Assembly (NCBI GenBank): GCA_947503965.1
Contig: CANNFU010000002.1
Span: 248,001-312,000 of the forward strand
Source: an uncultured Paracoccaceae bacterium
GTDB lineage: Bacteria > Pseudomonadota > Alphaproteobacteria > Rhodobacterales > Rhodobacteraceae
DNA: 64,000 nucleotides
Reading direction: 5' to 3'
Shown: piece after piece, positions 1-8,057 of the stretch
How positions within the stretch are numbered: position 1 is the first letter of the stretch
Layout of the letters: each line of letters opens with the position of its first letter
Program-made: the position numbers and the translations under genes
The notes under the pieces: generated by a model
The model's database searches: none
Seen by the model: only the letters and a program-made list of their open reading frames with translations
What the model was told of the DNA's origin: nothing

Positions 1-1855
1 GCTTGCGCCGCCGCCGCTTCTCGGCCGCACAGGTCTGCACATACACAATGGCCGACACACCTTTGTATTTGCTGAACTTCTCCTGCACCGCAGGCATATC
101 CACCCGCTCATGCACATCCAGGCCCTTGGGGAAAAGGGACAGATCGATATCCTCTTTCTCATCATAAACCAGCGCGATATTCCGCACCCCCATCGCCTGC
201 AATTCGCGGCAGATCTGGTCGGCGGTCAGACCGCCATCATTGCCCTGCCCGCCGGTCATGGCGACAGCGTCGTTGTAGAGGATCTTGTAGGTAATATTCG
301 TGCCCGCCAGCAGCGCAAAGCGAATGGCCTGTACCCCCGAATGGTTATAGGTGCCATCGCCCAGGTTCTGGAACACATGATCACGGGTCGAAAACGGCGC
401 CTCACCCACCCAGTTGGCCCCTTCACCACCCATCTGGGTAAAGCCCACCGTGTCACGGTCCATCCACTGCACCATGTAATGGCAGCCGATCCCGGCATAG
501 GCACGCGACCCTTCCGGCACCTTGGTCGACGAATTATGCGGACAGCCCGAACAGAAATACGGCAACCGCGCCGCGATCTCGGGGGCATTATCGGCCCGGC
601 GCGCCTCGCTCAATTGCGCAAGGCCGGCTTTCACCCCGTCAGACCCACAGCCTTCCTCAACCAGTACCCCACCCAGCTTTTCGGCAATCCAGATCGGATC
701 AAGTGCTGCCCGCGTCGGGAAAATCTCTTCCCTACGGCCTTCGGAATGCTCATCCCCCTTGTGCCAGCCATAGACCCGGCGCTCACGGCGATCATCAAAA
801 ATCGCTTCCTTGACCTGCACCTCGATCAGCTTGCGCTTTTCCTCGACGACCACGATTAGCTCCAGCCCCTCGGCCCATTCATGGAAACTCGCCATATCCA
901 GCGGCCAAACCTGCCCCACCTTATAAGTGGTGATCCCCAGCCGCTCCGCTTCACCCTCATCAATGTTCAACAGCGACAAGGCATGCTGCAAATCCAGCCA
1001 GTTCTTACCCGCGGCCACAAACCCGATCCTCGCCCCCGGCTTGCCCCATTTGCGCTGATCCATCTTGTTGGCACGCGAAAACGCCTCTGCCGCAAACCTC
1101 TTATGGTCAATCATCCGCGCCTCTTGCAGCTGCGGCGTATCAACCAAACGGATATTCAGCCCGCCTTCGGGCAATTCCATCTTCGGCGTCACAAAGGCCA
1201 ACCGATGTGGGTCGCCATCCACGACCGAGGTCACCTCGATCGTGTCCTTCATCGTCTTCAGACCAACCCACACCCCGGCATACCGGGACAGCTCCCAGGC
1301 ATAGAGACCATAATCAAGGATTTCCTGCACCCCCGCAGGCGACACGATCGGCATATAGGCATCGACCATCGCCCAATCCGACTGGTGCAATGTGGTCGAA
1401 CTCTCGCCCGTATGATCATCACCCATCGCCATGATCACCCCGCCATGGGGCGACGTACCGGCCATATTGGCGTGGCGCATCACATCACCTGTGCGGTCCA
1501 CACCCGGGCCCTTGCCGTACCACAGGCCAAAGACGCCATCATACTTGCCCTCACCGCGCAATTCCGCCTGCTGCGATCCCCACAGGGCGGTGGCGGCCAG
1601 GTCCTCGTTCAAACCCAGTTGAAACTTCACCTGCGCGGGGTCCAGCACCTTCTTCGCCCGGGTCATCTGCATATCAACCGCGCCCAGCGGCGACCCGCGA
1701 TACCCCGTGACATAGCCCGCGGTATTCAAACCGGCCTTCTCATCACGCGCCCGCTGCATCAGCATCAACCGGACCAGTGCCTGCGTGCCGTTCAGCAAAA
1801 CAGGCGATTTTGATAGGTCATACCGGTCGTTCAGGGACACATCCTGATGGGTCAT
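1..1855 (-). CDS. Indolepyruvate ferredoxin oxidoreductase (fused subunits), 3' part missing
   Basis: The visible N-terminal 618 residues belong to the long fused indolepyruvate ferredoxin oxidoreductase, which oxidatively decarboxylates aryl- or branched 2-oxo acids to acyl-CoA using thiamine diphosphate and ferredoxin. The start reads MTHQDVSLNDRYDL; then come a GYRGSPLGAVD segment, a CSGCPHN cysteine motif facing about base 560, and the TPP-binding part around NDAVAMTGGQGNDGG facing about base 250. The gene runs off the left edge, so the gamma-type C-terminal domain cannot be seen. It is divergent from a LysR regulator, with a TAGGTCA-N7-TGACCTA palindrome between them, which suggests local control. 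Its role in amino-acid catabolism is inferred from the family. Confidence 0.9.
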   Translation of the reverse strand, partial: MTHQDVSLNDRYDLSKSPVLLNGTQALVRLMLMQRARDEKAGLNTAGYVTGYRGSPLGAVDMQMTRAKKVLDPAQVKFQLGLNEDLAATALWGSQQAELRGEGKYDGVFGLWYGKGPGVDRTGDVMRHANMAGTSPHGGVIMAMGDDHTGESSTTLHQSDWAMVDAYMPIVSPAGVQEILDYGLYAWELSRYAGVWVGLKTMKDTIEVTSVVDGDPHRLAFVTPKMELPEGGLNIRLVDTPQLQEARMIDHKRFAAEAFSRANKMDQRKWGKPGARIGFVAAGKNWLDLQHALSLLNIDEGEAERLGITTYKVGQVWPLDMASFHEWAEGLELIVVVEEKRKLIEVQVKEAIFDDRRERRVYGWHKGDEHSEGRREEIFPTRAALDPIWIAEKLGGVLVEEGCGSDGVKAGLAQLSEARRADNAPEIAARLPYFCSGCPHNSSTKVPEGSRAYAGIGCHYMVQWMDRDTVGFTQMGGEGANWVGEAPFSTRDHVFQNLGDGTYNHSGVQAIRFALLAGTNITYKILYNDAVAMTGGQGNDGGLTADQICRELQAMGVRNIALVYDEKEDIDLSLFPKGLDVHERVDMPAVQEKFSKYKGVSAIVYVQTCAAEKRRRRK

Positions 1856-1894
1856 CTCGCACCTCCCCGCGCGTCAAATCACTTGACGTAACTA

Positions 1895-1915
1895 TAGGTC
1901 AAAATTACTGACCTA
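1895..1915. promoter_or_regulatory. Operator-like palindrome between the indolepyruvate oxidoreductase and lysR genes
   Basis: Perfect 7-bp arms TAGGTCA and TGACCTA are separated by 7 bases. The core TCA-N7-TGA fits the T-N11-A pattern bound by LysR-type regulators. It lies 40 bp upstream of the oxidoreductase start and 100 bp upstream of the divergent lysR start, where an autoregulated LysR protein normally binds. Assignment to that regulator is inferred. Confidence 0.55.
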
Positions 1916-2014
1916 CAAAGCGGAATTTTGTCGCGCATCACGTTTGCAACCAATTGCACACTTCGCGTAATGATCTGCTAAAGATAGCGATAACATTGAT
2001 GACGGCGGGAAAAA

Positions 2015-2920
2015 ATGGACTGGGACAAACTAAGAATATTTCACGCCGTAGCAGACGCCGGATCGCTCACTCACGCAGGCGACACGCTGCATCTGTCGCA
2101 ATCTGCCGTCTCGCGCCAGATCCGGGCGCTTGAGGAATCACTCAACACCACTCTGTTCCACCGCCACGCGCGCGGCCTGATTCTGACCGAACAGGGTGAA
2201 CTTCTGTTCGACGCCACCAAATCCATGAACAAACGGCTCGAGGCCGCATCGGCCCGTATCCGCGACAGTGAAGAGGAAGTGTTCGGCGAACTCCGTGTGA
2301 CCACGACCACCGGCTTCGGCACGCTCTGGCTGGCTCCCCGCCTGCCCAAACTCTACGAACAATACCCCGACCTCAAAATCGACCTGATGCTCGAAGAACG
2401 GGTGCTGGACCTGCCCATGCGCGAGGCCGACGTGGCCATCCGCATGAAAGAACCCAGCCAGGCTGACCTGATCCGCAAGCGGCTGATGTCCGTGCGCATG
2501 CGGCTCTATGCGTCGCATGAATATCTGGAGAAGAACGGACAAATCAACGATATCGAAGAAATCAGCAATCACCGGCTGATCTGTCAAAGCCTCAATTCCA
2601 TCCAGGTCGCCGCCGGGGCGACGCTGGTGCAGCACCTGCTGACCTACGACATCCCCAATACCTTCACCGTCAACAACTACTTCGGCGTCCTTCAAGGCAT
2701 CCTGAACAATATCGGCGTCGGGGTCCTGCCCGACTATGTCACCGAAGACTTTCCCGACCTCGTGCGGGTACTCCCGAACCTTGAATCCGGCGAAGTCCCC
2801 GTCTTCCTCGCCTACCCAGAAGAATTGCGGCAGTCCAAACGGATCAGCGCCTTTCGCGATTTCGTTCAGGAAGAAATTTTCGCCCATCGCAAGAAAATGC
2901 GCGAAACAGCCGAGCTTTGA
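2015..2920 (+). CDS. LysR-family transcriptional regulator
   Basis: A full-length LysR-type regulator of 301 residues. The N-terminal winged helix-turn-helix is clear (residues 1-60, with SQSAVSRQIRALEESLNTTL as the recognition helix). It is followed by a linker helix and a periplasmic-binding-protein-like effector domain from about residue 90. It is transcribed away from the indolepyruvate oxidoreductase gene, the usual arrangement for a LysR regulator and its target, and the palindrome at 1895-1915 is the likely binding site. The effector is unknown; an aromatic 2-oxo acid would be a guess. No terminator directly follows the stop; the first strong hairpin is the one at 3131. Confidence 0.92.
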   Translation: MDWDKLRIFHAVADAGSLTHAGDTLHLSQSAVSRQIRALEESLNTTLFHRHARGLILTEQGELLFDATKSMNKRLEAASARIRDSEEEVFGELRVTTTTGFGTLWLAPRLPKLYEQYPDLKIDLMLEERVLDLPMREADVAIRMKEPSQADLIRKRLMSVRMRLYASHEYLEKNGQINDIEEISNHRLICQSLNSIQVAAGATLVQHLLTYDIPNTFTVNNYFGVLQGILNNIGVGVLPDYVTEDFPDLVRVLPNLESGEVPVFLAYPEELRQSKRISAFRDFVQEEIFAHRKKMRETAEL

Positions 2921-3042
2921 AGACAGGTCACGCACGCATCAAAACCACCTACACGCCCAAGATGTAACGCAAAAATCAACTCGCCCAAGTGAGCCATGCA
3001 CGCAACACATACCGGCTTTGCGCATCGTTCATCATATTTTTT

Positions 3043-3071
3043 CTTGAATGGTCAAAAAACGCACCCTATCT
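3043..3071 (+). promoter_or_regulatory. RpoH-type promoter of the candidate sRNA
   Basis: CTTGAA (3043-3048) and CCTATCT (3065-3071) are separated by 16 bases. This resembles the alphaproteobacterial heat-shock/singlet-oxygen sigma factor (RpoH) pattern, CTTGAA then CYTATnT. Transcription would begin near 3077, exactly at the foot of the first hairpin. Confidence 0.55.
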
Positions 3072-3076
3072 CCAAT

Positions 3077-3157
3077 CGTGAAGGTGATAATGCTCAAACG
3101 CTCATCACTTTCACCTCCCTGTTGGACTTTGCCGGGCCTCGCGCCCGGCTTTTTTTT
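3077..3157 (+). ncRNA. Candidate small stress RNA of about 80 nt
   Basis: The predicted transcript is compact. Hairpin 1 has arms GTGAAGGTGAT (3078-3088) and ATCACTTTCAC (3104-3114), an 11-bp stem with one G-U pair. A single-stranded linker follows with CACCTCCC (3112-3119), an anti-Shine-Dalgarno-like string, and then a terminator hairpin with a T-run. The architecture (RpoH-like promoter, short 5' stem, exposed CCUCC, terminator) recalls the stress-induced CcsR-type sRNAs of Rhodobacter, but I cannot show homology. No ORF of useful length coincides with it. It sits directly upstream of the stress gene csbD. Confidence 0.55.
3131..3157 (+). terminator. Rho-independent terminator of the sRNA
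   Basis: GCCGGGC, loop CTCGC, GCCCGGC (3131-3149), followed by eight T. It ends the candidate sRNA and could also catch read-through from lysR. Confidence 0.85.
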
Positions 3158-3235
3158 GCGCCGCGCGTAAAAACACGGAACGATACGCAAGCTGCCGCGT
3201 TCTCATGGTGTAATGCAACGAATAAGGAGAGCGTC

Positions 3236-3433
3236 ATGAACTGGGATCAGATTCAAGGCAACTGGAAGCAATTCAAAGGCAACGCACAGTCCAAATGGGG
3301 CGAGTTGACCGACGATGAGCTCGACCAGGTCGAGGGCGACCGCGAAGCTCTTGAGGGCAAGATTCAGGCCAAGTACGGCAAGTCTAAGGAAGAGGCTAAG
3401 AAAGAAGTCAACGACTTCATCGACAGCCTCTGA
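3236..3433 (+). CDS. CsbD-family stress protein
   Basis: A 65-residue, highly charged helical protein starting MNWDQIQGNWKQFKGN, the hallmark opening of the CsbD family (Pfam CsbD), with the family's repeated helical pattern through to its end. CsbD proteins are small, soluble, general-stress-induced proteins of unknown biochemical role. The start is fixed by AATAAGGAGAGCGTC just upstream; an in-frame extension to 2996 is not protein-like and would cross the sRNA and its terminator. A terminator follows directly. The sRNA with an RpoH-like promoter just upstream suggests a small stress locus. Confidence 0.9.
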   Translation: MNWDQIQGNWKQFKGNAQSKWGELTDDELDQVEGDREALEGKIQAKYGKSKEEAKKEVNDFIDSL

Positions 3434-3450
3434 ACACCTGTCAACTTCTC

Positions 3451-3479
3451 AAAAAGCCGGGCCAACGCCCGGCTTTTTT
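3451..3479 (+). terminator. Terminator after csbD
   Basis: GCCGGGC, loop CAAC, GCCCGGC followed by TTTTT and preceded by AAAAA, so it may work in both directions. The stem is nearly the same as the one at 3131. Confidence 0.85.
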
Positions 3480-3549
3480 GCGTGAGCCATCGGTTTTCAC
3501 GACCCCTCCACGGTGGTAGCGTGTCTACAGGTGACGGAGCCTGCGCAAT

Positions 3550-4170
3550 ATGATCACTGAGATCGAGGATTACTTTACCAAAGGCTGCGGTCGTTGCGAC
3601 CGTTTTGACACGCCCGATTGCGCCATGATGATCTGGCAGCAGGGCCTCTTGGATCTTCGCCAGATTTGCAAGGGTATCGGGCTGACGGAGACCGTCAAAT
3701 GGGGGCACCCCTGCTACATGCATGCTGGGCGCAACATCGCGATCATTGGCGCATTCCGTAAAGATTTCCGGCTCAGCTTCTTCAATGCCGCCCTGATGAA
3801 AGACCCCGATGGCGCGCTGGAACGCCAAGGCAAAAACACCGCCCATCCCGACATGCTGCGCTTCATCGATAATGCACAGGTCACCGCACAAGCCGACCTG
3901 ATCACTTCCTACCTGATTGAGGCGATGGGTTACGCCGAAAAAGGCATCAAACCCGTACCCACCGAAAACACGCGCGAGATGCCTCAAGAACTTGCCGACA
4001 CGCTCGACGCTGATCCCAAACTGGCCGAGGCCTTCGCCGCCCTCAATCCCGGCCGCCAACGCGGCTACTTTCTGCATATCGCCAGCGCCAAACAATCCGC
4101 CACCCGGCATGCCCGTATCGAAAAATGCCGCGACCGCATCTTTGCCGGCAAAGGCTTCAATGAACGCTAA
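3550..4170 (+). CDS. YdeI/OmdA-like protein (DUF1801 family)
   Basis: A 206-residue cytoplasmic protein with the DUF1801/YdhG-like fold in the first about 130 residues (VKWGHPCY, then a FRLSFFNAAL strand region) and a C-terminal YdeI/OmdA-type helical tail rich in Arg and Lys (GRQRGYFLHIASAKQSATR). Family members are small, widespread and functionally unclear; in Bacillus and enterobacteria they are linked to stress or peptide resistance. It stands alone between csbD and purL, 60 bp before the purL start. A cysteine pair near the N-terminus (KGCGRCDRFDTPDC) is notable, but no metal-binding role is established. Confidence 0.75.
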   Translation: MITEIEDYFTKGCGRCDRFDTPDCAMMIWQQGLLDLRQICKGIGLTETVKWGHPCYMHAGRNIAIIGAFRKDFRLSFFNAALMKDPDGALERQGKNTAHPDMLRFIDNAQVTAQADLITSYLIEAMGYAEKGIKPVPTENTREMPQELADTLDADPKLAEAFAALNPGRQRGYFLHIASAKQSATRHARIEKCRDRIFAGKGFNER

Positions 4171-4230
4171 CCCCCGTTGCCCCTTCGCGCCCCTTCGCTT
4201 AAAGGACCTGCAACTGCCGAAGGGGACGTC

Positions 4231-6390
4231 ATGCAAGAGCCAGCCATCACCGAAGAACTGATCGCCGCCCACGGGCTGAAGCCCGATGAATATGCCAATA
4301 TCCTACGCATTCTGAACCGCGAGCCAACCTTCACCGAACTCGGCATCTTTTCAGCCATGTGGAACGAACATTGTTCCTACAAATCCTCCAAGAAATGGCT
4401 GCGCACCCTGCCCACGACAGGCCCTCAAGTCATCTGTGGCCCCGGCGAGAACGCGGGCGTTGTCGATATCGGCGATGGTCAGGCCGTTGTTTTCAAAATG
4501 GAAAGCCACAACCACCCCAGCTACATCGAACCCTATCAGGGTGCGGCCACCGGCGTGGGCGGCATCCTGCGCGATGTCTTCACCATGGGCGCGCGACCCA
4601 TCGCGGCGATGAACTCGCTCAGCTTCGGCGCACCCTCCCACCCGAAAACCAAACAACTCGTCAACGGTGTGGTCGCTGGCATTGGCGGCTACGGCAACTG
4701 CTTCGGCGTACCCACGGTGGGGGGTGAGGTGCGGTTCGACCCCGCCTATAACGGCAACTGCCTCGTCAACGCCTTCGCTGCAGGCCTCGCCGACGCGGAC
4801 AAGATCTTCTACTCCGCCGCTTCCGGCGTCGGCATGCCGGTCGTCTATCTGGGCGCCAAAACCGGGCGCGACGGCGTCGGCGGCGCGACCATGGCCTCTG
4901 CCGAATTCGACGACACGATCGAGGAAAAACGCCCCACGGTCCAAGTCGGCGACCCCTTCACCGAAAAACGGCTGATGGAGGCAACGCTGGAACTCATGGC
5001 AACCGGCGCCGTGATCTCCATCCAGGACATGGGTGCGGCCGGCCTCACCTGCTCTGCCGTCGAAATGGGCGACAAGGGCGGGCTTGGCGTCAAACTCAAC
5101 CTCAACGCGGTGCCCCAGCGCGAAGACAACATGACCGCCTACGAAATGATGCTGTCTGAAAGTCAGGAACGCATGCTCATGGTCCTCAAACCGGAACTTG
5201 AGGCCGAAGCCCGCGCTGTTTTTGAGAAATGGGACCTCGATTTCGCCATCGTGGGCGAAACCATCGCCGAAGACCGGTTCATCGTCGAACATAACGGCGA
5301 AATCAAAGCCGACCTGCCACTCGCCACCCTCTCCGGCTCCGCCCCTGAATACGACCGGCCATGGGTGCCCACCCCCGCCGCGGCGCCGCTGACCGATATT
5401 CCGCAGGTCGACCCTATTAACGGGCTCAAAGCGCTGATCAGCAGCCCGAACTATGCTTCAAAGCGCTGGGTCTACGAACAATATGACAGCCAGGTCATGG
5501 CCAACACCGCGCGCACACCAGGCGCAGGCAGCGGCATCGTGCGGGTCCACGGCACCGACAAATCGCTCGCCTTCACCAGCGACGTGACCCCGCGCTACGT
5601 CAAGGCGAACCCGGTTGAAGGTGGCAAGCAAGCAGTGGCCGAAGCCTACCGCAACCTCACCGCCGTCGGGGCGAAACCTCTGGCAACCACCGACAACATG
5701 AATTTCGGCAACCCCGAAAAACCCGAAATCATGGGGCAATTCGTCGGGGCTATCCAGGGGATCGGTGAAGCGGTGAAGGCACTTGATATGCCCATCGTCT
5801 CGGGCAACGTCTCGCTCTATAACGAAACCGACGGCAAAGGCATCCTGCCAACGCCCACCATCGGGGCCGTGGGTCTGATCGAAAACCCCGATCACATGAT
5901 CACCGGCCAAATCCGCGAAGGCCATGTCCTGCTGCTCCTCGGCGAGACAAAAGGCCACCTTGGACAATCCGCTCTGCTGGCAGAGCTCTACGACCGCGCC
6001 GAAGGCGACGCGCCCCCTGTTGATCTTGCCGCTGAAAAAAGGAACGGCGACTTTGTGCGCAAATACTTTGCCTTTATCCGCGCCTGCACGGATCTCAGTG
6101 ATGGCGGTCTTGCCCTCGCCGCTTTCGAACTGGCCGAAACGGCCGAGGTCGGGATCATGCTCGACATTGCAGACACACCGACGCTCTTTGGTGAAGATCA
6201 GGCACGCTATCTGATCGCCTGCAATTTCGATCAGGCCGAGGCGCTCATGGTCGCCGCCAGACACGACGGCGTGACGCTGACCACAGTCGGCAAGGCAGGC
6301 GGCGATCAGATCACCTTTGGCGACCATAGCGCGCCCCTGGATGAGCTGGTCCACACATTCCGCACATCCTTCGAAAACGCGGTAGCCTGA
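4231..6390 (+). CDS. purL: Phosphoribosylformylglycinamidine synthase subunit PurL
   Basis: The small-type PurL (719 residues), which converts FGAR, ATP and glutamine-derived ammonia to FGAM in purine synthesis together with PurS and PurQ, not encoded here. AIR-synthase-type halves are repeated: [15 protein letters not shown] and [19 protein letters not shown] in the first half, and [14 protein letters not shown] in the C-terminal half. I chose the start at 4231 ([11 protein letters not shown]) because GAAGGGGA lies 6-10 bases upstream and the family begins there; an upstream in-frame ATG at 4177 gives an unrelated 18-residue extension. The gene is alone, followed by a short repeat. Confidence 0.96.
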   Translation: MQEPAITEELIAAHGLKPDEYANILRILNREPTFTELGIFSAMWNEHCSYKSSKKWLRTLPTTGPQVICGPGENAGVVDIGDGQAVVFKMESHNHPSYIEPYQGAATGVGGILRDVFTMGARPIAAMNSLSFGAPSHPKTKQLVNGVVAGIGGYGNCFGVPTVGGEVRFDPAYNGNCLVNAFAAGLADADKIFYSAASGVGMPVVYLGAKTGRDGVGGATMASAEFDDTIEEKRPTVQVGDPFTEKRLMEATLELMATGAVISIQDMGAAGLTCSAVEMGDKGGLGVKLNLNAVPQREDNMTAYEMMLSESQERMLMVLKPELEAEARAVFEKWDLDFAIVGETIAEDRFIVEHNGEIKADLPLATLSGSAPEYDRPWVPTPAAAPLTDIPQVDPINGLKALISSPNYASKRWVYEQYDSQVMANTARTPGAGSGIVRVHGTDKSLAFTSDVTPRYVKANPVEGGKQAVAEAYRNLTAVGAKPLATTDNMNFGNPEKPEIMGQFVGAIQGIGEAVKALDMPIVSGNVSLYNETDGKGILPTPTIGAVGLIENPDHMITGQIREGHVLLLLGETKGHLGQSALLAELYDRAEGDAPPVDLAAEKRNGDFVRKYFAFIRACTDLSDGGLALAAFELAETAEVGIMLDIADTPTLFGEDQARYLIACNFDQAEALMVAARHDGVTLTTVGKAGGDQITFGDHSAPLDELVHTFRTSFENAVA

Positions 6391-6394
6391 TCTT

Positions 6395-6431
6395 CTTTCT
6401 TCCCAAAATACTCCCGCCGGAGGCTCCGGCT
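6395..6431. repeat. Short intergenic repeat, copy 1 (AAATACTCCCGCCGGAGGC type)
   Basis: A TTCTTTCTT stretch, then AAAATACTCCCGCCGGAGGC and CTCCGGC, just after the purL stop. GCCGGAG and CTCCGGC can pair. A related string (AAATACCGCCGCCGGAGGC after TTCTTCTTTTG) follows mmsB at 22450. I believe this is a common post-gene repeat in roseobacters, but the copy number elsewhere cannot be checked here. Confidence 0.5.
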
Positions 6432-6482
6432 TGTCCACAGACGCAGGCGCCCCTAGATTAAGCGCAACAGACGAGGAACCAC

Positions 6483-6713
6483 ATGCCCATCACCGCCTAT
6501 GATATCGAAACCCTGCTGCGCGAAAGCTTTCCCAACGCCACCATCGAAATCCAGGGCGACGATGGGGTTCATTTCCAGGGCCTTGTGATCGACGAAAGCT
6601 TCCGTGGCATGAACCGTATCCAGCAACAGCGCGCCGTCATGGCCGTGATCAAACCCAAGGTCGATAGCGGGGAAATCCACGCACTCGGCCTGACCACCAA
6701 GGCTCCCGACTAG
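6483..6713 (+). CDS. BolA-family protein
   Basis: A 76-residue BolA-like protein with the KH-like alpha-beta fold: an acidic helix at the start, VHFQGLVIDESFRGMNRIQQQR in the middle and the conserved IHALGL near the end, whose His binds a [2Fe-2S] cluster with a monothiol glutaredoxin. The next gene, 71 bp downstream on the same strand, is exactly such a CGFS glutaredoxin, so the two probably form the cluster-sharing heterodimer used in iron sensing or cluster delivery. A ribosome-binding site (ACGAGGAAC) precedes the ATG. The two tandem palindromes in the spacer may separate or regulate the pair. Confidence 0.92.
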   Translation: MPITAYDIETLLRESFPNATIEIQGDDGVHFQGLVIDESFRGMNRIQQQRAVMAVIKPKVDSGEIHALGLTTKAPD

Positions 6714-6716
6714 CCC

Positions 6717-6762
6717 CAAAATTCTTGCAAGAATTTTGACAAAAGTCTTTTCAAGACTTTTG
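6717..6762. repeat. Two adjacent palindromes between bolA and grxD
   Basis: Palindrome 1 (6717-6738) has perfect arms CAAAATTCTTG/CAAGAATTTTG. Palindrome 2 (6740-6762) has arms CAAAAGTCTT and AAGACTTTTG around TTC. Each ends in TTTTG, so each could act as a weak terminator in either direction; together they are an operator-like or processing structure in an operon spacer. Confidence 0.7.
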
Positions 6763-6784
6763 CGCCAACATCAAAGGAACAAGC

Positions 6785-7144
6785 ATGACAGCCCAGAAAA
6801 AAATCAAAGAAACCGTCACATCCAATGACGTTGTCCTTTTCATGAAGGGTACAAAATCGATGCCACAATGCGGATTTTCATCCCGCGTCGCAGGCGTGCT
6901 GAATTTTATGGGCGTTGAATATCACGACATCAACGTTCTGGCTGACGATGACATCCGCCAGGGGATCAAGGATTATTCTGACTGGCCAACAATCCCCCAG
7001 CTTTACGTCAAAGGGGAATTTGTCGGTGGCTGCGATATCATTACTGAAATGACGCTCTCGGGTGAGCTTGATACGCTTTTCGCCGAGAATGGCGTCAATT
7101 TCGACAAGGACGCCGCAGACAAAATCCGCGAAGCCAACGGCTGA
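6785..7144 (+). CDS. grxD: Monothiol CGFS glutaredoxin Grx4
   Basis: A 119-residue single-domain monothiol glutaredoxin. The active-site motif CGFS is at residues 29-32, followed by the WPTIPQLYVKGEFVGGCDI segment with the cis-Pro and the GG-CD glutathione-binding turn. CGFS glutaredoxins bind a bridging [2Fe-2S] cluster with glutathione, and heteromeric clusters with BolA proteins; the bolA gene is directly upstream. It likely acts in iron-sulfur cluster trafficking rather than disulfide reduction. A strong hairpin at 7160-7184 ends the unit. Confidence 0.95.
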   Translation: MTAQKKIKETVTSNDVVLFMKGTKSMPQCGFSSRVAGVLNFMGVEYHDINVLADDDIRQGIKDYSDWPTIPQLYVKGEFVGGCDIITEMTLSGELDTLFAENGVNFDKDAADKIREANG

Positions 7145-7159
7145 TCGGTTTTCATATAA

Positions 7160-7187
7160 AAAGGCGGTGCTCAGCGCCGCCTTTCTG
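7160..7187. terminator. Bidirectional terminator between grxD and zapA
   Basis: AAAGGCGGTGC, loop TCA, GCGCCGCCTTT: an 11-bp stem with one wobble. It is flanked by A-runs and T-runs and lies between two convergent genes, so it can serve both. Confidence 0.8.
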
Positions 7188-7210
7188 ACGCCAATAAAAC
7201 GCTGCGTGAC

Positions 7211-7600
7211 CTAAGTCTTGGCTTCCACCTGATCAGCCAACGCCTCGGCACGCGCCGCCAGTTCCGCCAGCGTGTCCGTCACCTCGCGCGGCACGACAGG
7301 CACCTCGACGCGCTCGGGCACTGGCGCTGATTGCCCTTGCATCGTTTCAATATCAGCCCGCAGCTTTGCCGCTTCGGCCTCAACCGCGCGCACCTTGTCT
7401 TGCAGGCCCGCAGTTTTGTCAGCCAGCATCAGCCCGGCCATCAGCAGCATCCGCGATTCAGGCAAACGCCCGATCTGTTCGGACAAATGTGCAGCTTCGG
7501 TATCCAGCATGGCTGCCGCCGAATGCAGAAAATGCTCTTCACCATCCTGGCATGCCACTTCGAATGTGCGCCCCCCGATTGCGATCTCAACCTGCGGCAT
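7211..7600 (-). CDS. zapA: Cell division protein ZapA
   Basis: A 129-residue ZapA homologue, which crosslinks FtsZ filaments at the division ring. The N-terminal domain (MPQVEIAIGGRTFEVACQDG, residues 1-55) is the typical ZapA head; SRMLLMAGLMLADKT starts the long coiled-coil tail. It overlaps the end of the upstream coiled-coil gene by 14 bp, so the two are translated together. That partner is probably functionally linked, as in other alphaproteobacteria where a coiled-coil protein precedes zapA. Confidence 0.9.
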   Translation of the reverse strand: MPQVEIAIGGRTFEVACQDGEEHFLHSAAAMLDTEAAHLSEQIGRLPESRMLLMAGLMLADKTAGLQDKVRAVEAEAAKLRADIETMQGQSAPVPERVEVPVVPREVTDTLAELAARAEALADQVEAKT

Positions 7601-8057
7601 GGCTGTTCTCCTCCACCAATGGCTTTAACTCAGCCAGAATTGCCGTGACTTCTGCGGCATCCGCCGCACGCTGCGCCTGCAACGCCTCGATCTCGGCGGC
7701 GACCGCCGCATCAACCAACTCGGGGGCCAGCCCCTCTGTCACCGCCTGACGCAATTTGGCGTTCATCTCGCGCATCTGCGCATTGGAGGCCCGCAACCGC
7801 TGCAGTTCCGTATCCAGTGCCTGCAACTGGGTTTTCTGGGCCTCGACACGCGTAGTCAGGCTGGTCACTTGCGTGTCCTGCCGCTCCTTCAGGACGCGCA
7901 CGCGCTCTTCCAGTTCCGCATTGGCGGACCGTTCTTCGGCCAGAGCCGCCTGCAATGCGGCATCATCCCCGCCACCATGGCCCTGCGCCTCGATCCCGCG
8001 CCTGATCCGATCAAGTGCTGCCGTTATCCGGCTTTCCAACCCGCTGATATCACTCAT
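7587..8057 (-). CDS. Coiled-coil protein upstream of zapA
   Basis: A 156-residue protein that is almost entirely predicted coiled coil from about residue 8 to 125 (heptads of Leu, Ala and Val with Glu, Arg and Gln), without signal peptide or membrane segment. I do not recognise a named family. It is translationally coupled to zapA through a 14-bp overlap, so a role at the FtsZ ring, similar to ZapB acting with ZapA, is a reasonable inference but unproven. Confidence 0.75.
   Translation of the reverse strand: MSDISGLESRITAALDRIRRGIEAQGHGGGDDAALQAALAEERSANAELEERVRVLKERQDTQVTSLTTRVEAQKTQLQALDTELQRLRASNAQMREMNAKLRQAVTEGLAPELVDAAVAAEIEALQAQRAADAAEVTAILAELKPLVEENSHAAG

Larger units (their letters stand above)
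2921..3235. other. Intergenic region lysR to csbD: holds a stress-type promoter, a candidate sRNA and a terminator
   Basis: The first about 120 bases after lysR show no structure. From 3043 there is an RpoH-like promoter, a stable hairpin, a CCTCCC linker and a rho-independent terminator, annotated separately. The last 75 bases lead into csbD, whose ribosome-binding site AAGGAGA lies at about 3223-3229. Confidence 0.6.

Noticed and set aside
2996..3235. N-terminal extension of CsbD to 2996
   Set aside because: It crosses the sRNA promoter, hairpin and terminator; CsbD proteins are 60-70 residues and the ATG at 3236 has an ideal ribosome-binding site.
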